A DNA stretch of 64,000 bases, taken from positions 1 to 64,000 of the forward strand of contig NZ_SELS01000010.1 in the NCBI RefSeq assembly GCF_004197395.1. Direction: 5' to 3'. The position numbers and the translations under genes are program-made. Of the stretch, positions 10,419 to 22,392 are shown in pieces (position 1 is the stretch's first letter; each line of letters opens with the position of its first letter). The stretch is from Paraburkholderia sp. UYCP14C (lineage in GTDB: Bacteria > Pseudomonadota > Gammaproteobacteria > Burkholderiales > Burkholderiaceae). The notes below the pieces were generated by a model that saw only the letters and a list, made by a program, of their open reading frames with translations, was not told where the DNA came from and ran no database searches.

Positions 10419-10467
10419 GTTGGCCAGGTCAAAATAGCGGCATGTCCCCGCTCATTAGAGAGACCCG

Positions 10468-11226
10468 TTGATCCGCCCCGTCTTTGAGCCCGAATCTCTG
10501 CCCGTCATCGCGACGGGCGCCGATCTGCCACCGGTCGCGGGCGAGCGTCTGACGCCCGATGCACTGCGGGCGCGCTTCGAGCGGCAGCTTGCCTGGACGC
10601 CCGAGAAAATCGCCGATGCGCCGTGGCGCAATACCGAACTCGATCCGCGCGTGGCGGCGGTGCTGGTGCCGCTCGTCGTGCGCGCGCGTGGCCTGACCGT
10701 GTTGCTCACGCAACGCGCGGACCATCTGAACGATCACGCCGGCCAGGTGAGCTTTCCCGGCGGCCGCCAGGAACCGTTCGACGCCGATGCGACTGCCACC
10801 GCGCTGCGCGAGGCACGCGAAGAGGTAGGCCTCGACGCGTCGCGCGTCGAAGTGCTGGGCGCGTTGCCGGACTATCTGACTGGCACCGGCTTTTGCGTGT
10901 CGCCGGTCATCGCTCTCGTGCACCCGCCGTTCTCGCTGGCGATCGATACGCTCGAAGTGGCCGAGGTTTTCGAGGTGCCGCTCGCGTTCCTGATGGACCC
11001 GTCCAACCACGAAGAGCGCCTGTTCCGCTACGAGGGCGGAGAGCGCCGCTTCTTCGCGATGCCGTATCCGCGTGGCGAATTGACGGTGACGCCCGAAGCC
11101 GCCGAGCAGCGCGGCGCGCAACGCACGCAGACGGCTGCGCCAGCGGCCGTGCAAGGCGGCGATCATTTCATCTGGGGGGCGACGGCTGCGATGCTTCGCA
11201 ACCTGTATCGGTTCCTCGCCGCATGA
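10468..11226 (+). CDS. NUDIX hydrolase, CoA pyrophosphatase type
   Basis: 252-aa hydrolase. The Nudix box is FPGGRQEPFDADATATALREAREEVGL (GX5EX7REUXEEXGU), at about residues 93-120, preceded by LLTQRADHLNDHAGQVSFPGG, the pattern of the CoA-diphosphatase (YeaB/NudL) group, which cleaves CoA to phosphopantetheine and 3',5'-ADP. The only plausible start is TTG, because an in-frame stop lies four codons upstream and no ATG or GTG occurs early. The substrate is inferred from family only. Confidence 0.87.
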   Translation: MIRPVFEPESLPVIATGADLPPVAGERLTPDALRARFERQLAWTPEKIADAPWRNTELDPRVAAVLVPLVVRARGLTVLLTQRADHLNDHAGQVSFPGGRQEPFDADATATALREAREEVGLDASRVEVLGALPDYLTGTGFCVSPVIALVHPPFSLAIDTLEVAEVFEVPLAFLMDPSNHEERLFRYEGGERRFFAMPYPRGELTVTPEAAEQRGAQRTQTAAPAAVQGGDHFIWGATAAMLRNLYRFLAA

Positions 11227-11384
11227 GTTACACGATTCGCATCGACGCATCGGCACGCCCGCGATGCGCAGTTGCGCGAACGACGCACTTGTCGGCCCTT
11301 TGTCAGCTTCCGCGTTCAGACTCATCCGACCCTGTGCTATCGTTATAAAACAATCGTAAAAACTTAAAAAGCACGGCGCATCGC

Positions 11385-12323
11385 ATGACTTTTTTCTCCG
11401 TTTTGCTGGCTCTGATCATTGAACAGGTGCGCGCGCTGTCGCCGAACAATCCGGTGTCCGCGTTGCTTCAATACCATGCGGAGTCGGCGGCGCACGGATT
11501 CGATGCCGGCAAGCAACGTCACGGTCTGCTCGCGTGGCTCGTCGTGGTGGTGCCCTGGACGCTCGTTGTCGCGCTCGTCTACTACGTGCTGTATCACATT
11601 CACTTCATGCTCGCGTTCCTGTGGAACGTCGTGGTGCTGTATTTCACGCTCGGCTTCCGGCAGTTCAGCCATTACTTCACCGACATCCATCTCGCGTTGA
11701 ACAACGACGACGTGCCGCGCGCGCGCGAAATTCTCAACGAATGGACCGGGCTCGAGACAGTCGACATGCCGGTCAGCGAGATCGTGCGTCACACGCTGAT
11801 CCATGCGGTGGTGGCGTCGCATCGTCACGTGTTCGGCGTGTTCTTCTGGTTCCTGATTCCGGTCGGTCCCGCCGGCGCGGTGCTGTATCGTTGCGCGGAA
11901 TATCTCGCTCGGGCGTGGGCGCGGCCGGCCGACGATCGCACCGTCGCGTTCTCCAGTTTCGCGCAGCGCGCGTTCTTCGTGATCGACTGGGTGCCGGCGC
12001 GGCTGACGTCGATGGGCTTTGCGATCGTCGGCAATTTCGAGGACGCGATTTACGCGTGGCGCAATCATGCGCGGCAGTGGCCCGATACCAACGAAGGCGT
12101 GTTGCTCGCCGCGGGCAGCGGAGCGCTCGGCGCTCGCCTGGCCGGACCGCTCGCGGAGCCGTCGAGCCTCGATGCGCTCGCCACCGGCGACGGCGGTCCG
12201 ATGCAGGTCGGCGACGACTGCACGCCGCGCACGCTGCAATCGGCGGTGGGGCTCGTGTGGCGTGCGGTCGTCCTGTGGATGATCCTGCTGTTGATGCTGA
12301 CCATCGCGGTGTGGCTCGCCTGA
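11385..12323 (+). CDS. CobD/CbiB-like integral membrane protein
   Basis: 312-aa inner-membrane protein. It begins MTFFSVLLALIIEQVRAL, with hydrophobic segments near residues 48-72, 78-90, 145-165, 200-220 and 290-310, and the family block FRQFSHYFTDIHLALNNDDVPRAREILNEWTG. It belongs to the CobD/CbiB/AmpE-like superfamily. No other cobalamin gene is nearby, so adenosylcobinamide-phosphate synthase activity should not be assumed. The ribosome site is weak. A strong terminator follows. Confidence 0.8.
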   Translation: MTFFSVLLALIIEQVRALSPNNPVSALLQYHAESAAHGFDAGKQRHGLLAWLVVVVPWTLVVALVYYVLYHIHFMLAFLWNVVVLYFTLGFRQFSHYFTDIHLALNNDDVPRAREILNEWTGLETVDMPVSEIVRHTLIHAVVASHRHVFGVFFWFLIPVGPAGAVLYRCAEYLARAWARPADDRTVAFSSFAQRAFFVIDWVPARLTSMGFAIVGNFEDAIYAWRNHARQWPDTNEGVLLAAGSGALGARLAGPLAEPSSLDALATGDGGPMQVGDDCTPRTLQSAVGLVWRAVVLWMILLLMLTIAVWLA

Positions 12324-12351
12324 AGCAGTCACGCCATGCGCGCAATACAAG

Positions 12352-12380
12352 AAAAAGCCGGGCACGCCGCCCGGCTTTTT
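12352..12380. terminator. Bidirectional terminator between convergent genes
   Basis: AAAAAGCCGGGC / GCCCGGCTTTTT with a 5-base loop lies between the converging CobD-like and DUF2007 genes and has T-runs on both strands. Confidence 0.85.
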
Positions 12381-12397
12381 CATTTCCCGACCGCGCT

Positions 12398-12718
12398 TCA
12401 CCCCTTCAACGGATCGCGCACCGTCCCGCATTGCCAGCACACGGTGAACTGCGCCTCGAGCATCTCGCCGCACTGCTGACATTGCCATAGAGGCGTGCCC
12501 GGCGCCGGTCCGCGCGACGCCGCTTCGATCAACTGCCGCGCGATCGCCTCATCGCGTTCATCGACGAGCCACAGCTCCGGCGCGCACTGATCGGCCGGAA
12601 TCTCGCCGAGCGCGCCGTTCAGATAGCGGTTATGCAACTCGCACGCGATGCCCGCGGTCTCCAGCACGTTGACCCAATGCTGTCCGATGATCAGGTTCGG
12701 CGCGCGCATCAGTTTCAT
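12398..12718 (-). CDS. DUF2007-type signal-transducing protein with zinc ribbon
   Basis: 106-aa protein. The N-terminal part (MKLMRAPNLIIGQHWVNVLETAGIACELHN) is a DUF2007/GlnB-like ferredoxin fold. The C-terminal part carries two CxxC pairs, CQQC and CWQC, about 15 residues apart, forming a probable zinc ribbon. Its role is unknown. The ATG begins one base after the rsgA stop, so the two genes are probably translationally coupled. Confidence 0.78.
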   Translation of the reverse strand: MKLMRAPNLIIGQHWVNVLETAGIACELHNRYLNGALGEIPADQCAPELWLVDERDEAIARQLIEAASRGPAPGTPLWQCQQCGEMLEAQFTVCWQCGTVRDPLKG

Positions 12719-12719
12719 G

Positions 12720-13709
12720 TCAGCGGACGATCTGGCTCGCCTCGTGCACGAGCTGCGCATAAAGCGCATGCCGTTCGCGGCGGATGCGGCCGTCGGCGAC
12801 CGCTTCGAGGATCGCGCAGCCCGGCTCGTGCAGGTGATGGCAGTTGTAGAAACGGCAGTTCGGCAGCAGCGGCCGGAACTCGGGGAACGCGCGTTCGAGC
12901 CCGCCTTCGGTCAGGTGGTGCAGGCCGAATTCCTGGAAGCCCGGCGAGTCGATCAGCGCGCCTGCCGGCCCGTTCACGGTGACCGTGCCATTCAACTCCG
13001 GCAGCGGATAAAGACGCGTGAACGTCGTCGTATGGCGTCCGCTGTTCAACGCGGTCGAGATCTCGCGCGTCGCGACTTCGGCATCGGGAATCAGCAGGTT
13101 CACGAGCGTCGATTTGCCCATGCCCGACTGGCCGAGCAGCAGTGTCGCGTGACCGTGCAGATGTTCGGTCAAGGTGGCGCGTGCCGCCTCGGGCTGCATG
13201 CGGATCGACACTTCGAGCACCGGATAGCCGAGCGCGCGATACGGCTCGAGCCGCTTGCGCGCGCCGTCCAAGGCAGCGGTGACGTCGATCTTGTTCAGCA
13301 CGATCAACGGCTTCAACTCGTTTTCCTCGGCGGCGACGAGCGCGCGGCCGAGCAGATCCTCGCTGAAATGCGGCTCGGTCGCGAGCACGATCAGCAACTG
13401 ATCGAGGTTCGCGGCGAACAGCTTCGACTTGTACTGGTCCGAGCGATACAGCAGATTGCGCCGCTCGCCGATCTCGACGATCACGCCTTGATCCGCGGAA
13501 GTCGGCTCGTAGATCACCCGATCGCCGACCGCCACCTCGCTGCGTTTGCCGCGCGGGAAACATTGCAGCATTGCGCCGCCATCTTCGGGGGCGACCAGAT
13601 AGTGACGGCCGTGCGCGGCCACCACGAGGCCGCCAATGCGCGCGCCATTCAGGCCGGACGCCGAGGCTTGTGCGCCGCGCGACGCTTTCTTCGGGGCGCG
13701 GCCGCTCAT
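12720..13709 (-). CDS. rsgA: Small ribosomal subunit biogenesis GTPase RsgA
   Basis: 329-aa circularly permuted GTPase that acts late in 30S maturation. Motifs run in the permuted order: LIVLNKID (G4), [12 protein letters not shown] (G1), then DSPGF (G3). An OB fold precedes them, and a C-terminal zinc site follows ([14 protein letters not shown]). The first 20 residues are a polar extension. The start overlaps the stop of the upstream M48 protease by four bases, and the next gene follows after one base, so three genes form a tight operon. Confidence 0.96.
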   Translation of the reverse strand: MSGRAPKKASRGAQASASGLNGARIGGLVVAAHGRHYLVAPEDGGAMLQCFPRGKRSEVAVGDRVIYEPTSADQGVIVEIGERRNLLYRSDQYKSKLFAANLDQLLIVLATEPHFSEDLLGRALVAAEENELKPLIVLNKIDVTAALDGARKRLEPYRALGYPVLEVSIRMQPEAARATLTEHLHGHATLLLGQSGMGKSTLVNLLIPDAEVATREISTALNSGRHTTTFTRLYPLPELNGTVTVNGPAGALIDSPGFQEFGLHHLTEGGLERAFPEFRPLLPNCRFYNCHHLHEPGCAILEAVADGRIRRERHALYAQLVHEASQIVR

Positions 13710-14965
13710 GCGTGCTGCAGCAGTCGGTCGATCCGCTGCGAGGCCGGTGGATGCGAGTAATAGAACGCGGTGTAGAGCGGATCGGGCGTCAAAGTCGACG
13801 CGTTGTCCTCGTACAGCTTGACGAGCGCGTTGACGAGGTCGTGCGCATCGGTTTGCGTCGCCGCGAACGCGTCGGCTTCGAACTCGTGCTTGCGAGAGCT
13901 CAGGCTGCCGAGCGGCGTAACGAAGAACATGAACACCGGCAGCGCGAGGAAGAACAGCACGAGCGCGAGTCCACTATTGCCGCCAACCAGCGACGGCCGC
14001 ACGCCGAGCCCTTCGTAGAACCACACGCATTGCGTCAGCCAGCCAAGCAGCGCGAGCATCGCGAGGCTGATCGCGAACGTGACGAGCATGCGCTTCATCA
14101 CGTGACGGCGCTTGAAGTGGCCGAGTTCGTGCGCGAGCACCGCTTCGATCTCGCGGCCCGACAGGCGCGCGAGCAGCGTGTCGAAGAACACGATGCGCTT
14201 GCTCGCGCCGAAGCCGGTGAAGTACGCGTTGCCGTGCGCCGAACGGCGGCTGCCGTCCATCACGAACAGTCCCTTCGCGGCGAAGCCGCAGCGCTTCATC
14301 AGCGCCTCGATGCGGGTCACGAGCGCTTCGTCTTTCAGCGGCTCGAACTTGTTGAACAGCGGCGCGATGAAGGTCGGGAAAATCAGCAGGCCGAACATCT
14401 GGAACGCGACCCACACGACCCACGCCCACAGCCACCACAGGTTGCCGGCGCGGTTCATCAGCCACAGCACGACGAACAGCAGCGGCAGACCGAACGCGAT
14501 GCCGAGCAGCGCGCCCTTCAGGCGGTCGAGGAAGAACAGGCTTTTGCTCATGCGGTTGAAGCCGAAGCGCTGCTCGACGACGAACTGCCGGTAGTAGTCG
14601 AACGGCAGGTCGATCGCGCTCGTGATCGCGATCACGGCGGCAACCAGCGCGATCTGGCCGACGTAGCCGCGGCCGAGCCAGTCGGAGAGCGCGAGATCGA
14701 GCGTCTGCACGCCGCCGAGCAGCGTGAGCCAGATCAGCACGGCCGCGCCGACGACGATCTCGACCATCGCGAGCCGCGTGCGCTCGACGGTGTAGTCGGC
14801 CGCTCGCTGATGTGCGGCGAGCGCGATCGTGTTCGCGAACTGGCTCGGCACCTGTTCACGATGCGCGACGACGAAGCGGATCTGCCGCGACGCGAGCCAG
14901 AGTTTGGTGCCGACCATCGCGACGACGGCGACGACGAACAGGGCGGTGAAGTACAGGGTGGGCAT
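13706..14965 (-). CDS. M48 family metalloprotease (Ste24-like CAAX protease homologue)
   Basis: 419-aa membrane protease. The zinc motif HELGH sits in [15 protein letters not shown] and the third ligand in [10 protein letters not shown]. About seven hydrophobic segments, including [19 protein letters not shown] at the N-terminus, match the Ste24p architecture. Prokaryotic homologues are thought to act in membrane-protein quality control, not CAAX processing. Placement with rsgA and, divergently, orn is a known beta-proteobacterial arrangement. Confidence 0.9.
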   Translation of the reverse strand: MPTLYFTALFVVAVVAMVGTKLWLASRQIRFVVAHREQVPSQFANTIALAAHQRAADYTVERTRLAMVEIVVGAAVLIWLTLLGGVQTLDLALSDWLGRGYVGQIALVAAVIAITSAIDLPFDYYRQFVVEQRFGFNRMSKSLFFLDRLKGALLGIAFGLPLLFVVLWLMNRAGNLWWLWAWVVWVAFQMFGLLIFPTFIAPLFNKFEPLKDEALVTRIEALMKRCGFAAKGLFVMDGSRRSAHGNAYFTGFGASKRIVFFDTLLARLSGREIEAVLAHELGHFKRRHVMKRMLVTFAISLAMLALLGWLTQCVWFYEGLGVRPSLVGGNSGLALVLFFLALPVFMFFVTPLGSLSSRKHEFEADAFAATQTDAHDLVNALVKLYEDNASTLTPDPLYTAFYYSHPPASQRIDRLLQHA

Positions 14966-15192
14966 CCGGGGATTCCGTGGTATCTATGCGAGAATTATAT
15001 GTTTCTTCCCGCCTCGCGGCGGAGATACGGTTTAACGCAGCGGCTCGACGCAATGGTTGCGGGTAGCAGTTCAAGGCGTCGCTTTCGCGCAGCCGGCCCG
15101 GCTCGAACCGCGCGAATCCATTTCAAACGAACACATGCCGCGTCGCACGGGTTTCCAGCGAAGCCCGCCGCGCGGCCCTCAGGGTTGCCTTC

Positions 15193-15813
15193 ATGACTGA
15201 CATCCTCGCATCCACCGAACAGCCGCCGCTCGTGCGCAGCGACATGAATCTCGTCTGGCTGGACATGGAAATGACCGGGCTCGAGCCCGACACCGACCGC
15301 ATCATCGAGATCGCCGTGGTGGTGACGAATTCGACGCTCGACAGGATGGTCGAAGGCCCGGTGCTCGCGATTCATCAGAGCGATGAGACGCTCGCGAAGA
15401 TGGACGAGTGGAACCAGAACACGCATGGCCGCTCGGGGCTGATCGATCGCGTGAAGGCGTCGACGGTCAGCGAGGCCGACGCGACCGTGCAGATCCGCGA
15501 GTTCCTCGGCCAGTACGTGCCGCCGGGCAAGTCGCCGATGTGCGGCAATTCGATCTGCCAGGACCGCCGCTTCATGGCGCGCTGGATGCCGGAGCTGGAG
15601 AGCTTCTTCCACTACCGCAACCTCGACGTGAGCACGCTGAAGGAGCTGTGCCGGCGCTGGCAGCCCGCCATCTACAAGGGTTTCCAGAAGCGCGCGATGC
15701 ACACGGCACTGGCCGATATCCACGAGTCGATCGACGAACTGAAGTACTACCGCGAGCATTTCCTGGTGCCATCGGCGCAGTCGGCGCCGGACGCCGCCGC
15801 GAGCGCTAAGTAA
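15193..15813 (+). CDS. orn: Oligoribonuclease
   Basis: 206-aa 3'-5' exoribonuclease of the DEDD family that degrades 2-5-nt RNAs, including pGpG from c-di-GMP turnover. [27 protein letters not shown] holds the DxE motif, and the DEDDh residues continue in [20 protein letters not shown] and [21 protein letters not shown]. About 18 residues precede the usual start; an ATG at 15244 would give the E. coli length. Its action on pGpG is relevant to the possibly c-di-GMP-controlled amyloid locus in this window. Confidence 0.95.
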   Translation: MTDILASTEQPPLVRSDMNLVWLDMEMTGLEPDTDRIIEIAVVVTNSTLDRMVEGPVLAIHQSDETLAKMDEWNQNTHGRSGLIDRVKASTVSEADATVQIREFLGQYVPPGKSPMCGNSICQDRRFMARWMPELESFFHYRNLDVSTLKELCRRWQPAIYKGFQKRAMHTALADIHESIDELKYYREHFLVPSAQSAPDAAASAK

Positions 15814-15845
15814 AGCGTGGGCCTGCACACCGCAGGCCCCGAACC

Positions 15846-16487
15846 TCAGTCCTGCCGCGGCGCGCGTTGCGCGCTTTTCGGCCGGAACGCGTTGACCACG
15901 TCGGCGTTGGTTTCCACGTAAGGCCCGCCGATCAGGTCGATGCAGTAGGGCACGGCAGCGAAAATCCCAGGCACCTTGACCGCGCCGTCATCGCGCAGAC
16001 CTTCCAGCGTTTCCCGGATCGATTTCGGCTGACCGGGCAGGTTGATGATCAGCGCGGCGTGCTTTTCCGTTTCCCGGATCACCGCGACCTGGCGCGACAG
16101 GATCGCGGTCGGCACGAAATTCAGGCTGATCTGCCGCATCTGCTCGCCGAAGCCGGGCATCTCCTTCGTTGCGACCGCGAGCGTCGCCTCGGGTGTCACA
16201 TCGCGGCGCGACGGGCCGGTGCCCCCGGTCGTCAGCACCAGATCGCAGCCCACCTCGTCGACCAGCTCGACGAGTGTCGCGGAGATGGTTGGCGCGTCGT
16301 CGGCGATCAGCCGCGTGACGACCTGCCACGGCGAGCTCAAGGCCGCGCCGAGCCACTCCTGCAACGCCGGAATGCCCTTGTCCTCGTACACGCCCGTCGA
16401 CGCGCGGTCGCTGATCGACACGAGGCCGATCACGATTTCGTCGGGATGGTTGCGTGGCTGACGTTGATCAGGCGTCGCGGTCGTCAT
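15846..16487 (-). CDS. mog: Molybdopterin adenylyltransferase
   Basis: 213-aa MoaB/Mog-fold enzyme that adenylylates molybdopterin before molybdate insertion. [27 protein letters not shown] and the catalytic [20 protein letters not shown] are characteristic, as is [14 protein letters not shown]. The ATG at 16487 lies inside the upstream darP gene, giving a 20-bp overlap. It is separated from the moaA-mobA-moeA cluster by about 41 kb. Confidence 0.92.
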   Translation of the reverse strand: MTTATPDQRQPRNHPDEIVIGLVSISDRASTGVYEDKGIPALQEWLGAALSSPWQVVTRLIADDAPTISATLVELVDEVGCDLVLTTGGTGPSRRDVTPEATLAVATKEMPGFGEQMRQISLNFVPTAILSRQVAVIRETEKHAALIINLPGQPKSIRETLEGLRDDGAVKVPGIFAAVPYCIDLIGGPYVETNADVVNAFRPKSAQRAPRQD

Positions 16488-17085
16488 CGTCGTCTTCCGC
16501 GGAGAGGTCGGCGTCGTGCGCGTCTTCGGCTTCGTCTTCCGTGCCGGCAGCGTTCTTGATCCACTGGAACAGTTCACGGAAGTAGCGCGGCGGCTTGCTC
16601 TGCTCCGCTTCCTTGCGCGCGTTGCGGATCAGCGTGCGGCCCTGCTGCGGATCGGCGCCCGGGTGCCGGCGGATGAAGTCGGTCAGCGCGGCGTCGTCGG
16701 CGAGCAGTTTTTCGCGGGTGCGCTCGATCCAGTGCAGCTTCGCCGTTTCCGACTTGTTGACGCCCTTGTAGGTGTCGAGCGCGGTGCGCAGCGCGGCGAT
16801 TTCGGTCTCCAGCAGCGAGCGCATCACCCGGCCGACATACTGGACCTGGCGACGCTTGCCTTCGAAGTCGGTGATGCGGCGTGCTTCGCGCACGGCTTCG
16901 TCGAGCTTTTCGGGCATCGGCATGCGCTTGAGCGCGTCTTTCGGCAGAGCGACGAGCTCCGAGCCCAGATCCTGCAGCGCTTGCATTTCGCGCTTGACCT
17001 GGGACTTGCTCGGACGATCGTAGCCGTTTTCGTCGACTTCCGTGACGACGGATTCGATCGGTTGAATGCGGGTTTTGCGTGTCAT
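16468..17085 (-). CDS. darP: Ribosome-associated protein DarP (YjgA)
   Basis: 205-aa DUF615 protein that joins a late 50S assembly intermediate. [46 protein letters not shown] and [14 protein letters not shown] are typical. The C-terminus is an acidic tail of about 20 residues ending in a run of Asp. It overlaps mog and is divergent from pmbA across about 150 bp, a common arrangement (yjgA/pmbA). Confidence 0.93.
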   Translation of the reverse strand: MTRKTRIQPIESVVTEVDENGYDRPSKSQVKREMQALQDLGSELVALPKDALKRMPMPEKLDEAVREARRITDFEGKRRQVQYVGRVMRSLLETEIAALRTALDTYKGVNKSETAKLHWIERTREKLLADDAALTDFIRRHPGADPQQGRTLIRNARKEAEQSKPPRYFRELFQWIKNAAGTEDEAEDAHDADLSAEDDDDDRDA

Positions 17086-17235
17086 GCCGGTATTGTAACT
17101 TGCCGCGCCGGCCCGACCCGCGGCGGCGCGTACCTTGCTATGATCGCGGGATGCATTTATTCCGCACCCGTGCGCCCGCGCCGAATACGGTGCGCATACC
17201 CAGGGCCGCGCGGCCCCAACAGGACGGCAACCACA

Positions 17236-18606
17236 ATGGCAGCAGACATGGACGTCAAGCAGCGCTTTTTTCCGCATACCCAGGATGAGCTGAAGGAAAT
17301 CGCCTCGGACATCCTCCGTCACGCGAAGGCGCTCGGTGGCACCGACGCCGCAACCGAAATCTCCGAAGGTGACGGCCTGTCCGTCTCCGTGCGGCGCGGC
17401 GAAGTCGAGACGATCGAGCACAACCGCGACAAGATGGTCGGCGTGACGGTGTTCATCGGCAACAAACGCGGCAACGCGAGCACCTCGGACTTCTCGCCGC
17501 AGGCGTTGAAGGACACAGTCGCGGCCGCCTACAACATCGCGCGCTTCACCGCCGAGGACGATTGCGCGGGCCTCGCCGAAGCCGAGCTGCTCGAAACCGC
17601 GCCGCGCGATCTCGATCTGTATCACCCGTGGAATCTGTCCGCCGACGAAGCGGTGGAAATCGCGCGCCGCTCCGAAGACGCCGCGTTCGCGACCGATCCG
17701 CAGATCAAGAACTCGGAAGGCGCGAGCGTGTCGGCGCAGCACTCGCAGTTCGTGCTGGCAACCTCGCGCGGCTTCCTCGCCGGCTATCCGTATTCGCGCC
17801 ACTACATCGCGTGCGCGCCGATCGCCGGCAGCGGCCGCAACATGCAGCGCGACGACTGGTACACGTCGACGCGCAGTGCCGACGAACTCGCTGATCCCGA
17901 AGCGGTCGGCCGTTATGCGGCACAGCGCGCGCTTGCGCGCATCGGCGCGCGCGGTCTCGACACGCGCAAGGTGCCGGTGCTGTTCGAGGCGCCGCTCGCG
18001 GCGGGCCTGCTCGGCGCGTTCGTGCAGGCGACGAGCGGCGGCGCGCTGTATCGCAAGACCTCGTTTCTGGTCGACAGCCTCGGCAAGCCGGTATTCGCGC
18101 CGCACGTGCAGGTGGTTGAAGACCCGCACGTCGCGCGCGCGATGGGTAGCGCGCCGTTCGACGAGGAAGGCGTGCGCACGCGTCAGCGCTCGGTCGTGAA
18201 GGACGGCGTCGTCGAGGGCTACTTCCTGTCCACCTACTCGGCGCGCAAGCTCGGCATGAAGACCACCGGCAACGCGGGCGGCTCGCACAACCTGTCGCTG
18301 CTCAGTTCGAACACGCGCCCGGACGACGACTTCGAAGCCATGCTGAAGAAGCTCGGCACCGGTCTGCTGCTGACCGAGCTGATGGGCCAGGGCGTCAACT
18401 ACGTGACCGGCGACTACTCGCGCGGCGCGTCGGGCTTCTGGGTCGAGAACGGCAAGATCCAGTATCCGGTCGAGGAGATCACGGTCGCGAGCACACTGCA
18501 GGAGATGTTCCGCCATATCGTCGCGATCGGCGCGGATACGATCACGCGCGGCACCAAGCAGACCGGCTCGGTGCTGATCGAGCGGATGACGATCGCAGGG
18601 CAGTAA
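17236..18606 (+). CDS. pmbA: TldE/PmbA-family metalloprotease
   Basis: 456-aa PmbA (TldE), partner of the zinc protease TldD, with roles in microcin B17 maturation, CcdA turnover and peptide cleavage. [31 protein letters not shown] opens the fold, and [12 protein letters not shown] and [36 protein letters not shown] close it. Like other TldE proteins it lacks the HExxxH site of TldD. Length fits the family. A strong terminator follows. Confidence 0.95.
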   Translation: MAADMDVKQRFFPHTQDELKEIASDILRHAKALGGTDAATEISEGDGLSVSVRRGEVETIEHNRDKMVGVTVFIGNKRGNASTSDFSPQALKDTVAAAYNIARFTAEDDCAGLAEAELLETAPRDLDLYHPWNLSADEAVEIARRSEDAAFATDPQIKNSEGASVSAQHSQFVLATSRGFLAGYPYSRHYIACAPIAGSGRNMQRDDWYTSTRSADELADPEAVGRYAAQRALARIGARGLDTRKVPVLFEAPLAAGLLGAFVQATSGGALYRKTSFLVDSLGKPVFAPHVQVVEDPHVARAMGSAPFDEEGVRTRQRSVVKDGVVEGYFLSTYSARKLGMKTTGNAGGSHNLSLLSSNTRPDDDFEAMLKKLGTGLLLTELMGQGVNYVTGDYSRGASGFWVENGKIQYPVEEITVASTLQEMFRHIVAIGADTITRGTKQTGSVLIERMTIAGQ

Positions 18607-18644
18607 GCCGCGCGGCCCGTTCCAACGGCGCTCCGGATCAAACG

Positions 18645-18682
18645 AAAACGCCACGCAACTCAACGTTGCGTGGCGTTTTTTT
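18645..18682. terminator. Terminator between pmbA and folA
   Basis: 15-bp near-perfect stem (AAAACGCCACGCAAC / GTTGCGTGGCGTTTT), 5-base loop and T7 tail, between convergent genes. Confidence 0.93.
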
Positions 18683-18702
18683 ATCGCCTGCATCGCGCGC
18701 CG

Positions 18703-19203
18703 TCAGTGCTCCTTGCGTTGATACGTGACGAATGCGTAATCGAAGTCGTTCGGCGCATTCGAGTGATGCGCCTCGCGCGCGATTTCTTCCCACACATGCG
18801 GGTCGATCGCGGGGAAGGTCGCATCGCCGGGGAAGTCGGCGGCGATTTCGGTGACGATCAGCTTGTGCGCGTGGCGCAGCCCTTCGTCGTACAGCTGCGC
18901 GCCGCCGATCAGAAACGCCTGCGGCGCCTGGTCCTGCGCGGCGAGCGCGAGCGCTTCGTCGAGATTGGTCGCGGTGTCGCAGCCCTGAAAGCGCCGCGCG
19001 CCATCGCGCGTAACGACGATATTGCGGCGACCCGGCAGCGGCCGGCCGATCGATTCATGCGTCTTGCGGCCCATGATGATGGGCGCGCCCATCGTCGTGC
19101 GCTTGAAGAACTTGAGGTCTTCGGGCAGTCGCCAGGGCAACTCGTTGTCGCGGCCGATCACGCCGTTGCTGGCGCGAGCGACGATCAGGGTGAGCGTCGT
19201 CAT
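18703..19203 (-). CDS. folA: Dihydrofolate reductase
   Basis: 166-aa enzyme reducing dihydrofolate to tetrahydrofolate with [52 protein letters not shown] is near-consensus, and [13 protein letters not shown] is the cofactor loop. The start is the ATG giving MTTLTLIVA; an upstream in-frame start adds 18 unlikely residues. Its metabolic partner thyA lies about 10 kb away, beyond the amyloid-like locus. Confidence 0.97.
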   Translation of the reverse strand: MTTLTLIVARASNGVIGRDNELPWRLPEDLKFFKRTTMGAPIIMGRKTHESIGRPLPGRRNIVVTRDGARRFQGCDTATNLDEALALAAQDQAPQAFLIGGAQLYDEGLRHAHKLIVTEIAADFPGDATFPAIDPHVWEEIAREAHHSNAPNDFDYAFVTYQRKEH

Positions 19204-19286
19204 CGAATGGTAAGTGGAAGGTAATCCGACGATTCTACCCGACGCGCCTTCGCCCACCCGCCGCTCATGTGCCGCTCATGTGCCGC

Positions 19287-20837
<1,551 letters not shown>

Positions 20838-20861
20838 GTTCGACCTCTTATCGTTGGCACG

Positions 20862-22298
20862 TCAGAAGGTGTACGGAAAGCGCATGCCGACCACGAAGTT
20901 CGGCGCGTCGGGTGTGAGTCCGATCGATACCGAGCCGTTGATGGTCAGATGCTTGTTCACGACGTGGTTCAGCCCAAAATTCATCACCGCGGCCGTGGTC
21001 TCGCTGCCCGGCACCTTCTGGTAGGTGCCGCCCGGAGCCTTGGTTTGCGATTCGGGCTCGAGCGCCATCGTGAACGACACGCTGGCCGAATCCTTGTCGG
21101 AGAACGCGAGCGCGACGCCGCCGCCGAACTGCACGATGTCGCCGAGCTTGACGGTCGCCGGTTCGACTTGTCCCTCTACCGACGAGATGTCCGCGAACGA
21201 CCGCGCGATGTTGTAGGTATAGGAAACGCTGCCGAACAGCACGACCGGGTCGTAGGTCTTCAGCACCGACAGACCCGCGGTGATGTTCCAGAAACCGGTG
21301 CCGGTCGGCAGCGTGGTCGGCGCGACCAGGTTGGTGTTGTCCGCATTGACCTGCACGACTTTTTCGCCGAACGGCGAGCTGCCGGTCGGTGCCTTCACGC
21401 GCAGACTGCCGACCACGTCCGGCATGGCATTGGTTTCCCTGACGAACTGGTAGTAGATGCCGAAGTTCACGTCGCCGATGTCGTGACTCGACACGGTCGC
21501 GTCCGACAGCGTGCTCGCCGCGCCGCCCGCGCCGCCGACGATGAAGTTGCTGTGGCGGTACACGTACGGCACGTCGACGTCGACGTTGATGCGGTCGGAC
21601 ACGCCGTAGCGCGTGTCGAGGTCCGCCATCACCTGGTGCGACTTGGTCTGGCCGAGATTGATGTTGCCGAGGAAAATCGCGTCGAGCGCGAGGAAGCCCG
21701 ACAACTGCAGCTGGCGACGGTCGTAGTAGGTGTCGCTGATGCCGAGGTCCATCGTCAGCTTGTGGTCGAAGAGCGGCGCATGTTCGCGTTGCACGACCGC
21801 CTGCTCGGCCTGGGTGCGCACCGGTTCGTTCGCGCGCTGGGTCTGGCCGACCGCGCCGCTGCCGTCGGTGGCGGCGGGCAGGCCGCCCGCATTGCTGCCC
21901 TCCGGCAGCGGCGGATTGACCGGCACGCCGGTCGCGGTGCCGGTGGCGCCGCCCGGCGCGGGCGCGCCGGGCAGGACCTGCGCGAGCGGCGGCAGCGGCA
22001 CCGGCAAGCCGTCGGCGCCGGGCTGCTCGGCCACCGTGTCGGTGCCCGCGGGGGCGCCGGCACCCGGCACGCCGCGTCCGCGTTGCGCCATCTCGAGGTC
22101 GGTGACCTGGCGTTCGAGCGAATGGATCTGTCGCTGCTGCTCGTCGACGACGCGCATCAGCGTGTTCAGACGCTCCTCCACGGATTGACCGGCGAGCGCC
22201 TGCGCGTTCGCCGACTGACAAAGAGCCCAAAGCATGACGGCGGCCGGGATGGCTGCGAGAGCCATGCGCGGCACCCTGGTCGATGACACTTTTTTCAT
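20862..22298 (-). CDS. fapF: FapF-like outer-membrane amyloid export channel
   Basis: 478-aa exported protein. A signal peptide ends near SANA (about residue 32). A short coiled coil follows (39-72, SVEERLNTLMRVVDEQQRQIHSLERQVTDLE), then a Pro/Gly/Ala-rich linker (about 73-165) and a beta-rich C-terminal domain (about 176-478) of alternating strands ending in Phe (RFPYTF), an outer-membrane barrel signal. This is the architecture known for the trimeric FapF pore of Pseudomonas. GGGAG precedes the chosen ATG. It could be another meta-pathway-like barrel, but the C39 and repeat-protein neighbours favour FapF. Confidence 0.8.
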   Translation of the reverse strand: MKKVSSTRVPRMALAAIPAAVMLWALCQSANAQALAGQSVEERLNTLMRVVDEQQRQIHSLERQVTDLEMAQRGRGVPGAGAPAGTDTVAEQPGADGLPVPLPPLAQVLPGAPAPGGATGTATGVPVNPPLPEGSNAGGLPAATDGSGAVGQTQRANEPVRTQAEQAVVQREHAPLFDHKLTMDLGISDTYYDRRQLQLSGFLALDAIFLGNINLGQTKSHQVMADLDTRYGVSDRINVDVDVPYVYRHSNFIVGGAGGAASTLSDATVSSHDIGDVNFGIYYQFVRETNAMPDVVGSLRVKAPTGSSPFGEKVVQVNADNTNLVAPTTLPTGTGFWNITAGLSVLKTYDPVVLFGSVSYTYNIARSFADISSVEGQVEPATVKLGDIVQFGGGVALAFSDKDSASVSFTMALEPESQTKAPGGTYQKVPGSETTAAVMNFGLNHVVNKHLTINGSVSIGLTPDAPNFVVGMRFPYTF

Positions 22299-22392
22299 TT
22301 TTTGCTCCCCCGGTGGTCCGGTCGCGCGGTGCTGACTGCACGGCCGTCTCTTTACTGCTTGCGATGCAGTTGGCGGGTGGCGGCCCGCCTCG

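Noticed and set aside
11385-12323. Cobalamin synthesis gene cobD
   Set aside because: Only superfamily similarity; no other cobalamin gene nearby, so no gene symbol was given.
17086-18693. Upstream part of a long minus-strand frame that ends in darP
   Set aside because: It is antisense to pmbA and only its last 205 codons (from 17085) match a real protein, DarP.
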